Source of the DNA: Ochrobactrum chromiisoli
GTDB taxonomy: Bacteria > Pseudomonadota > Alphaproteobacteria > Rhizobiales > Rhizobiaceae
Assembly (NCBI RefSeq): GCF_026241335.1
Contig: NZ_JAPHAV010000001.1
Location: 1,178,001-1,242,000, forward strand
Direction of reading: 5' to 3'
DNA length: 64,000 nt
Translations under genes and position numbers: made by a program
Notes under the pieces: model-generated
Seen by the model: the letters and a program-made list of their open reading frames with translations, nothing else
Database searches by the model: none
Told to the model about the DNA's origin: nothing
In this document: piece after piece, positions 51,557 through 62,266 of the stretch
How the letters are laid out: each line of letters opens with the position of its first letter
Numbering within the stretch: the stretch's first letter is position 1

Positions 51557-52264
51557 ATGTTCGACGCCAAAAAGCTTCTTGACCAATTTCTGGGGTCGCA
51601 AATACCGGGTACGTCAGGAAGTGTTCGTGACAAGGCAGGGCAGGTCACTGATCTCGCAAAGAAAAACCCCTTGGCTACGGGGGCAATTGCCGCGGCAATT
51701 TTGGGCACAAAAACCGGGCGCAAGCTTGCCGGTAATGTAGCGACTGCTGGCGGCATTGCAGCGATCGCCGGTCTTGGCTATCTCGCTTACAAAAATTATA
51801 AGTCAGGTCAGCAGCCGCAGGCAGCCGGGCAACCAGTGGCAAAAGAACCGGAATTACTTCCGCCACCGCCAGCCGATTCTCCGTTTCATCCGCAATCTCC
51901 CACAATGAGCAATAGTTTTGCACTCACACTCATTCAGGCGATGATTGCAGCCGCGAAGGCTGACGGTCATATCAATGATGCAGAGCGTGCCCGCATTATG
52001 GAAAAGGTGCAGATTTCTGGGCTCGACAACGAAGCGGAAGCTTTCTTTGAGAAAGAACTTGCTCAGCCAGTCGATATTGATGCGCTGGTTGCAGCCGCGC
52101 AGACCGAAGAACAGAAGGTCGAGCTTTACACCGCTTCCCGCTTGACCATTGATCCCGATAGCCGTGCAGAACGGGGATATCTGGACATGCTTGCCGGGCG
52201 CCTTGGTCTGCCGGATGCGCTGGTCGATCACATCGATGCGACAGTTTCATCCGTCAAAGCCTGA
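51557..52264 (+). CDS. TerB-like/DUF533 protein
   Basis: 235 residues. The N-terminal third is rich in Gly/Ala/Lys with a weakly hydrophobic AAIAGLGYLAYKNY stretch (about 70-85). A Pro-rich linker (ELLPPPPADSPFHP) follows, then a TerB-like helical domain with ALTLIQAMIAAAKADGHINDAERARIMEKV, whose acidic residues (DGHINDAE) can bind metal. Function unknown; relatives are envelope-associated. AGGAG lies about seven bases before the ATG. Confidence 0.86.
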   Translation: MFDAKKLLDQFLGSQIPGTSGSVRDKAGQVTDLAKKNPLATGAIAAAILGTKTGRKLAGNVATAGGIAAIAGLGYLAYKNYKSGQQPQAAGQPVAKEPELLPPPPADSPFHPQSPTMSNSFALTLIQAMIAAAKADGHINDAERARIMEKVQISGLDNEAEAFFEKELAQPVDIDALVAAAQTEEQKVELYTASRLTIDPDSRAERGYLDMLAGRLGLPDALVDHIDATVSSVKA

Positions 52265-52270
52265 TAAAGA

Positions 52271-52300
52271 AAAACCGGCTGCACAGAGCGGCCGGTTTCC
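52271..52300. terminator. Terminator between the TerB-like gene and erpA
   Basis: AACCGGC/GCCGGTT stem (52273-52279 with 52291-52297) flanked by A and T stretches; convergent genes. Confidence 0.7.
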
Positions 52301-52321
52301 CTTTTCAAATTGTAGACCTGA

Positions 52322-52648
52322 TCAGATCGCAAAGCTTGTTCCGCAGCCGCAGGATGCGGTGGCATTCGGATTGCGGATCTGAAACGATTGTCCCATCAGA
52401 TCATCAACAAAGTCGATTTCCGATCCATCCATGTAAGGCACGGAAATGGAATCGATGAGCACCTTGGCACCAAGCTTTTCAATAACGATGTCATCGTCGG
52501 ATTGATCATCTACAAGATCATATTTGTACGAGAAGCCGGAGCAGCCGCCGCCTTCGACCGAAACGCGAAGCGCAGTCTTGCCCGGTTCAGAACCGATAAT
52601 TTTTGCGATCCGCTTGGCTGCGGATTCAGAAACGGTAATATCTGTCAT
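52322..52648 (-). CDS. erpA: Iron-sulfur cluster insertion protein ErpA (A-type carrier)
   Basis: 108 residues. The three Cys of the A-type carriers are present: GGCSGFSYKYDL and the closing ASCGCGTSF. It starts MTDITVSESAAKRIAKII, in line with ErpA/HesB; the frame-open codons upstream are not conserved-looking. It delivers [Fe-S] clusters to target proteins. It is divergent from dgt. Confidence 0.93.
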   Translation of the reverse strand: MTDITVSESAAKRIAKIIGSEPGKTALRVSVEGGGCSGFSYKYDLVDDQSDDDIVIEKLGAKVLIDSISVPYMDGSEIDFVDDLMGQSFQIRNPNATASCGCGTSFAI

Positions 52649-52813
52649 CTGCCTTGTTCCGCTTGCAATTGCACTTGCCCAGTTGGAATTTTCGAAATTC
52701 ACGACCAACGCATACTTGCCTTCATGTTTAGCTGATAGCTATGAACGCGAGGTGTGGAAGTCAATGTCTACCTGAATTTAGCGTAATCATATTACAGTGA
52801 GGAATGCATCGCA

Positions 52814-54040
52814 ATGTCCCCGGAAGGAATTGGGTCACTTGACGGAATAGGCTTCGGTTATCGTGACCGAGCACCCTATGCCAGCAATCCGATTTTGAGC
52901 CGTGGACGGCTGGTGCCGGAGCCGGAAAGCGCCACACGAACGCCGTTTCAGCGCGATCGTGACCGAATCATACACTCAACCGCATTTCGCCGTCTCAAGC
53001 ATAAAACGCAGGTCTTTATCGCGCATGAAGGCGATCATTACCGAACCCGCCTGACCCACACAATTGAAGTGGCGCAGATCGCGCGCGCGCTGGCACGTGC
53101 TTTGCGGCTGGATGAAGATCTCGCCGAAGCCGTAGCGCTCGTGCATGATTTTGGCCACACGCCTTTTGGCCATACCGGCGAAGATGCCCTGAATGAGCGC
53201 ATGAAGCCCTATGGCGGCTTTGATCACAATGCGCAGTCTTTGCGTATCGTGACCAAGCTTGAGCACCGTTATGCGGCTTTTGACGGTTTGAACCTCTCAT
53301 GGGAAACGCTGGAAGGGCTTGTCAAACACAATGGTCCGCTGATTGGTCCTTTTGCGAGCCATTCGGATGAACCGGTTCCGCTGCCAATTCTTGATTTCAA
53401 TGCACGCTATGATCTTGAATTGTCGCGCTTTGCGAGCCTTGAAGCACAATGCGCGGCAATCGCCGATGATATAGCCTATAATGCGCATGATATTGACGAC
53501 GGTCTCCGCTCCGGTTTGCTGACGCTTTCAGGTTTAGACGAGGTGCCCCTGACCAGAAGGCTTCTGGATATCGTCAGAACCCGCTATCCGGGGCTTGATC
53601 CGGTACGCACAGGCCATGAGCTTGTGCGTCGGCAAATCACCGTCATGGTTGAGGATGTGATCGCTGAGTCGCAGCGCCGCATCGCAGGCGCCAATCCGCA
53701 GACGCTTGAAGATGTGCATGCCCAGCCATGTGCCCTTGTTGGCTTCTCGGAGACGATGCGGGATGAAGAAAAAGCCCTCAAGCGCTTCCTGTTCAAAAAT
53801 CTGTATTTTCATGAAAGCGTCGTGGTGCGCAGACATGCAGCAGATAAAATCGTACAGGATCTGTTTGATATTTGCTTCAATGATCCATCCATCATGCCTG
53901 CCGAGTGGCAATCGGGCTGTGAAACGCTTGATGAGGCGGGCAGGGCACGCCGTATTGCCGACTATCTCGCCGGCATGACTGACAATTATGCCGTGCGCGA
54001 ACACCGACGATTGTTTGACCATACACCCGATTTAGCTTAA
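52814..54040 (+). CDS. dgt: Deoxyguanosinetriphosphate triphosphohydrolase-like protein
   Basis: 408 residues. HD-domain phosphohydrolase: [51 protein letters not shown] core and [18 protein letters not shown] (HD motif). It hydrolyses dNTPs to deoxynucleosides and triphosphate, tuning the dNTP pool. It lies just upstream of argS, an order typical of Rhizobiales. Confidence 0.94.
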   Translation: MSPEGIGSLDGIGFGYRDRAPYASNPILSRGRLVPEPESATRTPFQRDRDRIIHSTAFRRLKHKTQVFIAHEGDHYRTRLTHTIEVAQIARALARALRLDEDLAEAVALVHDFGHTPFGHTGEDALNERMKPYGGFDHNAQSLRIVTKLEHRYAAFDGLNLSWETLEGLVKHNGPLIGPFASHSDEPVPLPILDFNARYDLELSRFASLEAQCAAIADDIAYNAHDIDDGLRSGLLTLSGLDEVPLTRRLLDIVRTRYPGLDPVRTGHELVRRQITVMVEDVIAESQRRIAGANPQTLEDVHAQPCALVGFSETMRDEEKALKRFLFKNLYFHESVVVRRHAADKIVQDLFDICFNDPSIMPAEWQSGCETLDEAGRARRIADYLAGMTDNYAVREHRRLFDHTPDLA

Positions 54041-54158
54041 TCGGGTCCTCACGAAGTGGGTTGTGGCGCTTAGATGCGTCAAAGTCTCCGCTATTTTTAT
54101 GACGAGCCAACGCCGGAAACCGCAACAATTGCCGGACGGAAGCCTGACAGGACGAACC

Positions 54159-55916
54159 ATGAATATCTTTGCAGATTTCGACGCACGTATCAAAAAAACG
54201 TTGCAAGATATTGATCTGAAAGCGAAAGATGGCGGCGAGCTTGATTTGTCGCGTATCAGCGTTGAACCTCCACGAGATGCGACGCATGGTGATATTGCAA
54301 CCAATGCGGCCATGGTGCTTTCCAAGGCTGTCGGCCAGAATCCGCGCGAGCTTGCAACTGCAATCGCCGAAGCGCTGAAAGGTGACCCGGACGTTGCGAC
54401 CGTCGATGTGGCGGGCCCAGGCTTTATCAATCTTCGCCTGAAAGATGTCTATTGGCAGCGCGAATTGGCCGCGATGCTGAATGAAGGGACAGACTTTGGA
54501 CGTTCGAAGCTCGGCAATGGCACCAAGGTCAATGTCGAATATGTTTCGGCCAACCCCACAGGTCCGATGCATGTTGGCCATTGCCGTGGCGCGGTCGTCG
54601 GTGATGTGCTTGCAAATCTGCTTAAATTTGCAGGCTTCGACGTCACCAAGGAATACTACATCAACGATGCGGGCGCGCAGATCGATGTGTTGGCCAATTC
54701 TGCAATGCTGCGTTACCGCGAAGCGCTCGGTGAGACGATTGGCGAGATTCCAGCCGGTCTTTATCCGGGTGACTATCTGGTGCCGGTCGGCGAGGCGCTT
54801 GCCAAGGAATTTGGCAAGAAACTTCTGGAGATGCCCGAAGAAGAAGCGCTTGTGCTGGTGAAAGAGCGCACGATCAACGCGATGATGGCGATGATCCGTG
54901 CCGATCTTGAGGCGCTCAATGTTCATCACGATGTTTTTTATTCGGAACGCAAGCTTCACGCCGATCACGCGCGTATTATTCGCGCCGCCATCAATGATCT
55001 GACGTTGAAGGGCCATGTCTATAAGGGCAAACTGCCGCCGCCAAAAGGCCAGCTGCCGGAAGAATGGGAAGATCGTGAACAAACCTTGTTCCGCTCGACG
55101 GAAGTCGGCGATGATATTGACCGTCCGCTGATGAAGTCCGACGGCTCCTTCACGTATTTTGCGGCTGACGTTGCTTACTTTAAAGACAAATATGATCGTG
55201 GTTTCAATGAGATGATCTATGTGCTGGGCGCAGATCATGGCGGCTATGTCAAGCGTCTCGAAGCCGTTGCTCGCGCTGTTTCCGATGGCAAGGCGAAGCT
55301 CACTGTGCTGCTTTGTCAGCTTGTAAAGCTATTCCGCGACGGTGAGCCGGTCCGCATGTCGAAGCGTTCGGGTGAATTCATCACACTGCGCGAGGTGGTG
55401 GATGAGGTGGGGCGCGATCCTGTGCGTTTCATGATGCTTTATCGGAAGAACGATGCGCCGCTGGATTTTGATTTTGCGAAGGTGACTGAGCAGTCCAAGG
55501 ACAACCCGGTCTTTTATGTGCAGTATGCTTCGGCGCGTTGCAATTCGGTTTTCCGGCAGGCCATTGACCAGCTCGGGCTCGCGGATCTGGATCGCGTTTC
55601 GCTTGGTGCACATCTTCACAAGCTGACCGATGAGAGCGAAATTGCACTTATCCGCAAGCTTGCAGAATATCCGCGTCTGATCGAATCTGCCGCGACCCAT
55701 CAGGAGCCGCATCGTCTGGCTTTTTACCTTTATGATCTTGCGAGCGCACTTCATTCGCAATGGAATAAAGGCACGGAAAACTCAGACTTACGTTTTATTA
55801 AGGTTAACGATCCAGAATTGTCTCTAGCAAGGCTAGGGTTGGTACAGGTGGTTTCCGATGTGCTGACGTCCGGTTTGACAATAATCGGTGCAGATGCTCC
55901 GACGGAAATGCGCTAA
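54159..55916 (+). CDS. argS: Arginyl-tRNA synthetase
   Basis: 585 residues, class I. HIGH motif as [13 protein letters not shown], after [18 protein letters not shown]-like [13 protein letters not shown]. An N-terminal additional domain for the tRNA D-loop ([19 protein letters not shown]) and a C-terminal anticodon domain are present. The ATG at 54159 gives the normal N-terminus; an open frame upstream overlaps the end of dgt's gap. Confidence 0.97.
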   Translation: MNIFADFDARIKKTLQDIDLKAKDGGELDLSRISVEPPRDATHGDIATNAAMVLSKAVGQNPRELATAIAEALKGDPDVATVDVAGPGFINLRLKDVYWQRELAAMLNEGTDFGRSKLGNGTKVNVEYVSANPTGPMHVGHCRGAVVGDVLANLLKFAGFDVTKEYYINDAGAQIDVLANSAMLRYREALGETIGEIPAGLYPGDYLVPVGEALAKEFGKKLLEMPEEEALVLVKERTINAMMAMIRADLEALNVHHDVFYSERKLHADHARIIRAAINDLTLKGHVYKGKLPPPKGQLPEEWEDREQTLFRSTEVGDDIDRPLMKSDGSFTYFAADVAYFKDKYDRGFNEMIYVLGADHGGYVKRLEAVARAVSDGKAKLTVLLCQLVKLFRDGEPVRMSKRSGEFITLREVVDEVGRDPVRFMMLYRKNDAPLDFDFAKVTEQSKDNPVFYVQYASARCNSVFRQAIDQLGLADLDRVSLGAHLHKLTDESEIALIRKLAEYPRLIESAATHQEPHRLAFYLYDLASALHSQWNKGTENSDLRFIKVNDPELSLARLGLVQVVSDVLTSGLTIIGADAPTEMR

Positions 55917-56118
55917 GACGGTTTCGTTACCCGCAAGATCAACAAAGGTTTTGTGCGGGGGTGGATAAGTCAAAAAGATGGAAGATCAGCGAATGTACAA
56001 GTCGTCGATCTTCCTTCAGGTGCAGAAAACTTCCGTCAACTTTTGCCCACATTGCCTCGCTACAATTTAGTGTATCGAGACGTCTTGTGACGTCCAGGGT
56101 TTGAGTTAGGAACACACC

Positions 56119-58941
56119 ATGACGGACAGCAGTGCTAATTCCCGTAATTACGGCGAGCGTCCGCTGCACGAAGACGATCCGCTAATGGAGCTTTCGCGGA
56201 TCATGGATTTCGGAGCGCCTGCTGATAACAACATTGCGCGAAACAACGACGCGCGCGAGCCGAATTTTGATTCTGCTGATGATGCGCTTTCCTTTGATCT
56301 CGAACGCGAGTTGTTGGGGGATTTCGGCGACGTTTCAGAGCCCGAAGAATACGCAATACCATTTTCGCAATCGCCATCTTACGACACGCCTCCCTATCAG
56401 AGTGCCGAGCCTCAGCGTGCCGAAGACGATCTCGCATTGGCGCTGGATGAAGAGCTTGATCTTGGTCTCGATGCAAACGAGCAGCTTTCACCTGGCGAAT
56501 CTTATGAGTTCGTGGAGTCCGTTCGTTCAGACGCCAGCGCGGCTTACGTTTCGCAACATGTGGCGCAGGACGATGTGGATTATCGCCCCGCTGCCGATCA
56601 GCAGTCCGAAGCACCTTATGGCGATGCATATTTGAACGAACCGGAATTGAATGCAGCGTTTGGCGATAATTGGGAAATCCCGTCATCCGAACCGTTTGAA
56701 CGCAGTGCTGCTGGCGAGCCTGTTCATCAGTCTTTGTCGCTTGAGGACGAGCTTGAAAATTTGCTTTTCAGTGACGATCCACGTTCTACCGTCGAAAACC
56801 AGTCAACCTATGGGAATCAGCCAGAGCAGGCTGCATCTTTTGCGCCGCGCTATGAAGACAGCGTTGCAGAAGCACCGTCTTATGCAGAGCCTGCCCGATA
56901 TACAGAGGCTGAGCCTGTTTTCGATAACTCTCAGCTTGAAGACCCGCAAGCCTATGAGCCTGTAGAACAGGCAACAAGCTTCGCGCCTGAATCTTATGAT
57001 GCACCGCAAAGCACATCGCAGGAACCTGTCTACCCGCATTACACCCTGAGCAATTTCGCACCGGGTGGCGCAACGGCAGGCGTGCTTTCAGCCGAACCTG
57101 TTCGCGCAGCTCATGCTGGCTATGAAGATGAGCCAATTGAACTGGCTGATGACTTCTCATTCGACGAAGATTTCTCACTGGAAAGCGAACAAGGTTTCAC
57201 GTCTGTTGCTGCCGAAGCAACTGAGGATGAACTGTCTGGCCTTGATGACATTTCGTTCAATGAAGATGATTTTGGATTTGAAGCTTCCGGTGATGTTTCG
57301 TCACCGCCTGTGGTCGAAGACGAGAATATCTTCACTGAAGAAGATTTTTTCATCGAAGACGATCTCGATTTGGCGCCGGAAATTGCCGACGAGCCTGTTT
57401 ACGCGCATGCGACCTATAATGAACAGGAACAGACGACAGCGCCTTCCTTTACCAATTATGCCGATCCGCGTTCGGCTTTTGCCGCACCTGCTCCTGAAAT
57501 CGAAACTTTGAGCGTGGCTGACAGCAAGGTTGAGCAAACCCATTCGCTTGATTTGCCTGACGTGAATTACGGCGAAGAAGATCCAGCCGCTTCACTGACC
57601 GATCTTGAAGCCGAGTTCGCCGAAGTGTTCAGCACAATCGATGTTGATGACACTGCGGCAAAAACAGAAGTCCAAAGCGAAGCTGATCGGGCTTTTGAAG
57701 ATATTTTCCGTGAAAGCGCTTCGTCCTACCTGCCAAATGCCGGCTTAGCGGCAGGGGCCGCCTTGGGTGCCGGAGCAGCGGCGGCGGCTTACGGCCGTTA
57801 TTCCGCGCCACAGGACACTGTGTCTGAAACAAGCGCAAGCCAGGATGATTTCTATAATCATTGGGCCGCACAGGGCGCGCAGACAATCAAAAGTGAAGAT
57901 TTGGGCACGCGTGCATCCATGCAGCCTGAAGATGATCTGGGCCGAGCATCTGAAGCTTATCTCAACCGTCCGGTGCGTGGGCGTCGTGGCCTCATTCTTG
58001 CAAGTGTTGCCGGCATTGCCGTGCTCATTGGCGGTATTGGCTATCATTTCATTGGTGGCAGCGGATCGGGTGAGCCTGTTGTGATTCGCGCCGATAACCA
58101 GCCGATCAAGGTTCAGCCGGAAAATCCGGGCGGTGCGACGGTGCCTAATCAAGATAAGGCCGTTTATGATCGCGTTGCAGGCACATTGCCGAATAGTCCT
58201 GAACAGCAGACTTTGATTTCTTCGGGCGAGGAGCCCGTTGATCTCGGCGCGCAGGATAATGATGTTGGCACGAACGATTCTCCAGAGCCAAATCAAAGCG
58301 CTGAGGCGCCTGCTAGTTCCGGTCAGGATGCGCCGCTGATCAAGACGCGTGAAGTTCAGACCATGATCGTTCGTCCAGATGGCACGATTGTCCAGCCACA
58401 GGAACAAGAACCCGCACCGAAACAGGCTACAGCAACAAATGATTCGTCGCCGATTGCGCCGCCTGCTGAAACGGATGAGATCGCTGCAATTGCAGCAGGC
58501 AGCCAGCCACCGCAATCAACGGTGAACACGCCAGCAGCCCAACCGGCACCGACTGTGCAAACACAAGCTGCCCCAGCAGTACGTGCACCCGTTGTGCCGT
58601 CCCGTCCGGCTGCACAACCAACGACGATTGTCGGCAATGTTCCTCAGCGCACACCGGCTGCAGCACCTGCTGCGGCGCAGGTCGCGTCTGCCGCGGTCGG
58701 GGGCTATTTCATCCAGATCGCCTCACAACCTTCTGCGGAACTCGCACAGAAGTCTTATGCCAATATGGCGCAGCGTTATGGCAGCGTCATCGGTGGTCGT
58801 GCAGTGGACATCAAGCGTGCCGACATTCCGAACAAAGGGACGTATTACCGCGTGCGCGTTCAGGCTGGCTCCAAAGAAGAAGCAAATGCACTGTGCGCCC
58901 GTTTCAAGAGTGCGGGCGGTAGCTGCTTTGTGACGCAATAA
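56119..58941 (+). CDS. Large acidic SPOR-domain membrane protein
   Basis: 940 residues. Residues 1-620 are very acidic and low-complexity (many Asp/Glu/Tyr/Pro, for example DDLALALDEELDLGLDANE), probably disordered and cytoplasmic. An Ala/Gly stretch lies at about 541-560. One membrane helix at about 621-645 (GLILASVAGIAVLIGGIGYH) is followed by a periplasmic Gln/Pro/Ala linker and a C-terminal SPOR domain (about 860-938, VGGYFIQIASQPSAELAQKSY) that binds denuded septal peptidoglycan. It therefore likely localises to the division site. Its position between argS and nagZ is conserved in related genomes (recollection). Confidence 0.88.
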   Translation: MTDSSANSRNYGERPLHEDDPLMELSRIMDFGAPADNNIARNNDAREPNFDSADDALSFDLERELLGDFGDVSEPEEYAIPFSQSPSYDTPPYQSAEPQRAEDDLALALDEELDLGLDANEQLSPGESYEFVESVRSDASAAYVSQHVAQDDVDYRPAADQQSEAPYGDAYLNEPELNAAFGDNWEIPSSEPFERSAAGEPVHQSLSLEDELENLLFSDDPRSTVENQSTYGNQPEQAASFAPRYEDSVAEAPSYAEPARYTEAEPVFDNSQLEDPQAYEPVEQATSFAPESYDAPQSTSQEPVYPHYTLSNFAPGGATAGVLSAEPVRAAHAGYEDEPIELADDFSFDEDFSLESEQGFTSVAAEATEDELSGLDDISFNEDDFGFEASGDVSSPPVVEDENIFTEEDFFIEDDLDLAPEIADEPVYAHATYNEQEQTTAPSFTNYADPRSAFAAPAPEIETLSVADSKVEQTHSLDLPDVNYGEEDPAASLTDLEAEFAEVFSTIDVDDTAAKTEVQSEADRAFEDIFRESASSYLPNAGLAAGAALGAGAAAAAYGRYSAPQDTVSETSASQDDFYNHWAAQGAQTIKSEDLGTRASMQPEDDLGRASEAYLNRPVRGRRGLILASVAGIAVLIGGIGYHFIGGSGSGEPVVIRADNQPIKVQPENPGGATVPNQDKAVYDRVAGTLPNSPEQQTLISSGEEPVDLGAQDNDVGTNDSPEPNQSAEAPASSGQDAPLIKTREVQTMIVRPDGTIVQPQEQEPAPKQATATNDSSPIAPPAETDEIAAIAAGSQPPQSTVNTPAAQPAPTVQTQAAPAVRAPVVPSRPAAQPTTIVGNVPQRTPAAAPAAAQVASAAVGGYFIQIASQPSAELAQKSYANMAQRYGSVIGGRAVDIKRADIPNKGTYYRVRVQAGSKEEANALCARFKSAGGSCFVTQ

Positions 58942-58967
58942 GTGTTGCAAAACATGCTTTTTGAAGA

Positions 58968-58990
58968 GGGCGGCATTGGCCGCCCTTTTT
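58968..58990 (+). terminator. SPOR-gene terminator
   Basis: GGGCGGC-ATTG-GCCGCCC followed by five T. Confidence 0.9.
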
Positions 58991-59066
58991 CATATGCTAC
59001 CATAGAGTAGTTTTTTGGTCTAAATCTCCCCAGACCCCAAGCGCAAACAGATCGAAGGAATGTTGC

Positions 59067-60086
59067 ATGAAAGAGTGCAAGGCGTGGATCGCCGGTGTGG
59101 CGGGAACGAAGCTTACGCCCGACGAGGTGGCCTTTTTCCGCAATGAAAGGCCGTGGGGTTTTATTCTCTTTGCACGCAATGTGGAAAGTCTGGAGCAGGT
59201 CGCGGACTTAACTGCGCAATTGCGCGATGTGACAGACCGCCCGCAAACACCGATATTTGTCGATCAGGAAGGTGGCCGCGTCCAGCGCCTTCGACCACCG
59301 CTTGTTCCGAATTATCCTGCGGCAGCAGAAATTGGTGCGATTTATGATCGCGATGCCGATGCTGGCCTTCGCGCCGCATGGCTGCATGCGCGCCTTCATG
59401 CCTTCGATCTTTTGAAAGTCGGCATCAATGCTGATTGTTTGCCGGTTCTCGATGTTCCGATTGAAGGCGCACATGATGTCATTGGGGCACGGGCCTATTC
59501 CAAAAACCCGTATAATGTTGCTGCGATGGGCCGCGCTGCTGCCGAAGGATTGCTGGCTGGCGGTGTCTTGCCGGTCATCAAACATATGCCGGGCCATGGC
59601 CGCGCCTTCAGCGATACCCATAAGGAACTGGCGCGCGTGGGGGCGCCGCTTTCCGAATTGGTCGCACATGATTTTGTACCGTTCAAGGCGCTGAATGATC
59701 TGCCAATGGCTATGACAGCGCATGTGATCTTCGATTGCATCGATCCAAAGTGGCCATCCACTTTGTCGCCAACGGTGATCAATACGATCATTCGCGATGT
59801 CATTCAGTTCGACGGACTGGTCATCAGCGACGACATTTCCATGAAAGCTCTGTCGGGCGATCTGGGCGATATTGCCGAAGGTATTACCAATGCGGGCTGT
59901 GACATTGTTCTTTATTGTGCGGGTGTGATGGAAGAGCTGGTGAAAGTTGCAGCGCGCGTGCCGGTGCTTGAAGGCAAATCCCGCAATCGTGCCGACCTCG
60001 CAGAGGTTTATGCTGGCGACCCCGATCTTTCGGATGAGGAAGAATTGCGCGAAGAGTTTGGGCAAATGTTCGGCGTGGTCGCTTAA
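59067..60086 (+). CDS. nagZ: Beta-N-acetylhexosaminidase NagZ
   Basis: 339 residues, GH3 family. It removes GlcNAc from anhydromuropeptides during peptidoglycan recycling, in the cytoplasm. The signature loop KHMPGHGRAFSDTHKEL carries the catalytic Asp-His pair. VDQEGGRVQRLRPPLV and the nucleophile Asp in GLVISDDISMKAL are intact. It sits downstream of the SPOR gene and upstream of scpA. Confidence 0.95.
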   Translation: MKECKAWIAGVAGTKLTPDEVAFFRNERPWGFILFARNVESLEQVADLTAQLRDVTDRPQTPIFVDQEGGRVQRLRPPLVPNYPAAAEIGAIYDRDADAGLRAAWLHARLHAFDLLKVGINADCLPVLDVPIEGAHDVIGARAYSKNPYNVAAMGRAAAEGLLAGGVLPVIKHMPGHGRAFSDTHKELARVGAPLSELVAHDFVPFKALNDLPMAMTAHVIFDCIDPKWPSTLSPTVINTIIRDVIQFDGLVISDDISMKALSGDLGDIAEGITNAGCDIVLYCAGVMEELVKVAARVPVLEGKSRNRADLAEVYAGDPDLSDEEELREEFGQMFGVVA

Positions 60087-60138
60087 ACAATGAAGCTTGG
60101 TCGATCAGCCTACGAACAATAGCAGTCAGGAAAAACGG

Positions 60139-60990
60139 GTGGCTCAATCGGTAACCAACACAAGTGGCAAAGACGGTACCAACGTGCCGATGGATACACT
60201 GTGGCAGGGCGAAACCGACCGCGCTGAGAACGAGCCTTCACTGCTGATTGATGTGCAGGGCTTTGAAGGCCCGCTTGACCTGCTGTTGCATCTTGCGCGC
60301 AATCAACGAGTTGATCTGTCACGCATTTCCATCTTGGCGCTTGCTGAACAATATCTGCACTTTGTTGAGCAGGCGCAGGCGCTTCAGCTTGAGCTTGCCG
60401 CCGATTATCTCGTGATGGCGGCGTGGCTTGCTTATTTGAAATCCAAGTTGCTGATCCCGAAGCAACACGATGACGATGAAGCGACTGGAGAGGAACTGAT
60501 TGCGTCGCTGCAATTCCGCCTCAAGCGGCTTGAAGCCATGCGGGATGCTGCCGCAAAGCTCGTAAACCGCAATCGTCTGGGCCGCGATGTGTTCGCCCGT
60601 GGCATGCCCGAATTGGTCGTGGTTGATCGCTCCAGCCAGTTTTCGGCTTCATTATATGAATTGTTGACAGCCTATGCCTCGCAACGGCAGCGGCAGGCCG
60701 TCTCCCATGTCCAGATTGAAAAGCGTACTGTATGGTCTTTGAAGGAAGCGCGGGGTGCGCTCGTGCGTCTGATGGGGGCAAGTGCAGACTGGGTCGCTCT
60801 TGATCATTTTCTGATCCATTATGCGCTGACGCCGCAGGAGAGGGCTTCCGCTCTCGCGAGTTCTTTTGCCGCAAGCCTGGAACTGGTGCGTGAAGGCAAA
60901 CTGGAAGTACGGCAGAATGCACCTTTTGAGCCAATCTATATGCGCGCAGCACATGGATTGCGCGAACTGGATGAGGACGACAATGTCTGA
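60139..60990 (+). CDS. scpA: Segregation and condensation protein A
   Basis: 283 residues from a GTG at 60139, chosen because AGGA lies about eight bases upstream; ATG 60190 is an alternative. ScpA is the kleisin of the Smc-ScpAB condensin complex for chromosome segregation. The N-terminal LLIDVQGFEGPLDLLLHLARNQRVDLSRISI is diagnostic, and the C-terminal winged helix (RLMGASADWVALDHFLI) binds the Smc head. scpB starts within its last codons. Confidence 0.93.
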   Translation: MAQSVTNTSGKDGTNVPMDTLWQGETDRAENEPSLLIDVQGFEGPLDLLLHLARNQRVDLSRISILALAEQYLHFVEQAQALQLELAADYLVMAAWLAYLKSKLLIPKQHDDDEATGEELIASLQFRLKRLEAMRDAAAKLVNRNRLGRDVFARGMPELVVVDRSSQFSASLYELLTAYASQRQRQAVSHVQIEKRTVWSLKEARGALVRLMGASADWVALDHFLIHYALTPQERASALASSFAASLELVREGKLEVRQNAPFEPIYMRAAHGLRELDEDDNV

Positions 60991-61690
60991 AGCGGAAATC
61001 TCAAGGGATGGTGATGACGATAGTCAACATCCGACTGATACTACAGCGCTTGCGGAAAATGCCCGTGTGGTGGAAGCCATAATCTTTGCATCAGCAGAGC
61101 CTGTTTCCGAACGGGCTCTTGCGGAGCGCCTGCCTGCCAATGCCGATATTCCCGCGATCGTGTTGCATCTTCAGAAAATCTATGAAGGGCGTGGTGTTCA
61201 TCTGGTTCAGGTGGGGGCAGCATGGGCTTTTCGCACGGCTCCCGATCTTGGATTTCTTCTGAGCCGGGAGACTGTGCAGCAGCGCAAGCTTTCGCGTGCG
61301 GCAATGGAAGTGCTTGCAATTATTGCCTATCATCAGCCGGTAACACGCGCAGAACTTGAAGATATTCGCGGTGTTGAAACCTCCAAGGGCACGCTTGATG
61401 TGCTGATGGAAACAGGCTGGATCAAACTCCGTGGTCGTCGCCGGACGCCGGGACGCCCGGTGACTTATGGCACGACCGACGCCTTTCTCGACCAGTTCGG
61501 CTTGCCGGAGATTCGGGATTTGCCGGGTTTGGAAGAATTGCGTGGCGCGGGGCTTTTGTCAGCGCGCATACCATCAGGATTTAGTGTTTCCGTTCCCAAT
61601 ATTGACCCGGATGAACTAACCGATGATGAAGAGCCACTCGAAGATATTGATCTTGAAGGGCTGGGATTGCTTGCGCCGCGTGCAGAGTGA
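60983..61690 (+). CDS. scpB: Segregation and condensation protein B
   Basis: 235 residues. It contains two winged-helix domains: VVEAIIFASAEPVSERALAERLP and LSRAAMEVLAIIAYHQPVTRAELEDIRGV, followed by TGWIKLRGRRRTPGRPVTYGTTDAFLDQFGL. It binds ScpA in the condensin complex. An acidic N-terminal tail (EISRDGDDDSQHPTD) and an acidic C-terminal tail are present. The start overlaps scpA by eight bases, so translation is coupled. Confidence 0.95.
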   Translation: MSEAEISRDGDDDSQHPTDTTALAENARVVEAIIFASAEPVSERALAERLPANADIPAIVLHLQKIYEGRGVHLVQVGAAWAFRTAPDLGFLLSRETVQQRKLSRAAMEVLAIIAYHQPVTRAELEDIRGVETSKGTLDVLMETGWIKLRGRRRTPGRPVTYGTTDAFLDQFGLPEIRDLPGLEELRGAGLLSARIPSGFSVSVPNIDPDELTDDEEPLEDIDLEGLGLLAPRAE

Positions 61691-61919
61691 AATGCGCGTT
61701 TCCCGAAAATGGGAACAGGGCATGCATAAACAAAGATGAAGGCGGTTTGCTTGATTTGAATAAGATACGGCACACTTTCGAAAGTCGAGATTGAGCAAAT
61801 AAAATCAATCTAACAGCGCTCACCGCCATACTTCCGTTTGAAAGATTTGTTGAAAGCGCTTAAATCATAGTCAGCAATACAGGAATAAGCCGTGATTTCA
61901 CGGCAATGAGAGGAATAAA
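61691..61919. other. Leader of tatA
   Basis: 229 bases with a repeat-like fragment (61700-61725, GTTTCCCGAAAATGGGAAC inverted repeat). No gene. The tatA ribosome binding site AGAGGAA ends six bases before its ATG. Confidence 0.4.
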
Positions 61920-62153
61920 ATGGGTAGCTTTTCTATCTGGCACTGGCTGATCGTTCTTGCAGTTGTGCTGCTTCTGTTTGGCCGTGGCAAGATTCCTGAA
62001 CTGATGGGCGACGTTGCCAAGGGTATCAAGAATTTTAAGCAGGGCATGTCTGAAGAAGACGCTGCTAAGGAAGACGCCAAGACCGATACACGTACAATTG
62101 ATGCCAAGGCGGAAGAAACCGTCAGCGATGTCAAAAAGACGACAAAGTCCTGA
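61920..62153 (+). CDS. tatA: Sec-independent translocase protein TatA
   Basis: 77 residues. One N-terminal helix ([16 protein letters not shown]), a hinge with the conserved [24 protein letters not shown] amphipathic helix, and a charged tail. It forms the pore of twin-arginine transport. tatB follows 113 bases later. Confidence 0.96.
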   Translation: MGSFSIWHWLIVLAVVLLLFGRGKIPELMGDVAKGIKNFKQGMSEEDAAKEDAKTDTRTIDAKAEETVSDVKKTTKS

Positions 62154-62266
62154 TCTGTCGTGAAATTGTGCTGTGATTATTCAAATCGCGGCATATTTTC
62201 CATAATAATATGCGGTTTTCCGCCGAAAGACGGGACGCGCGCGATCAAAGCGCGGAGTAGCAAAAT

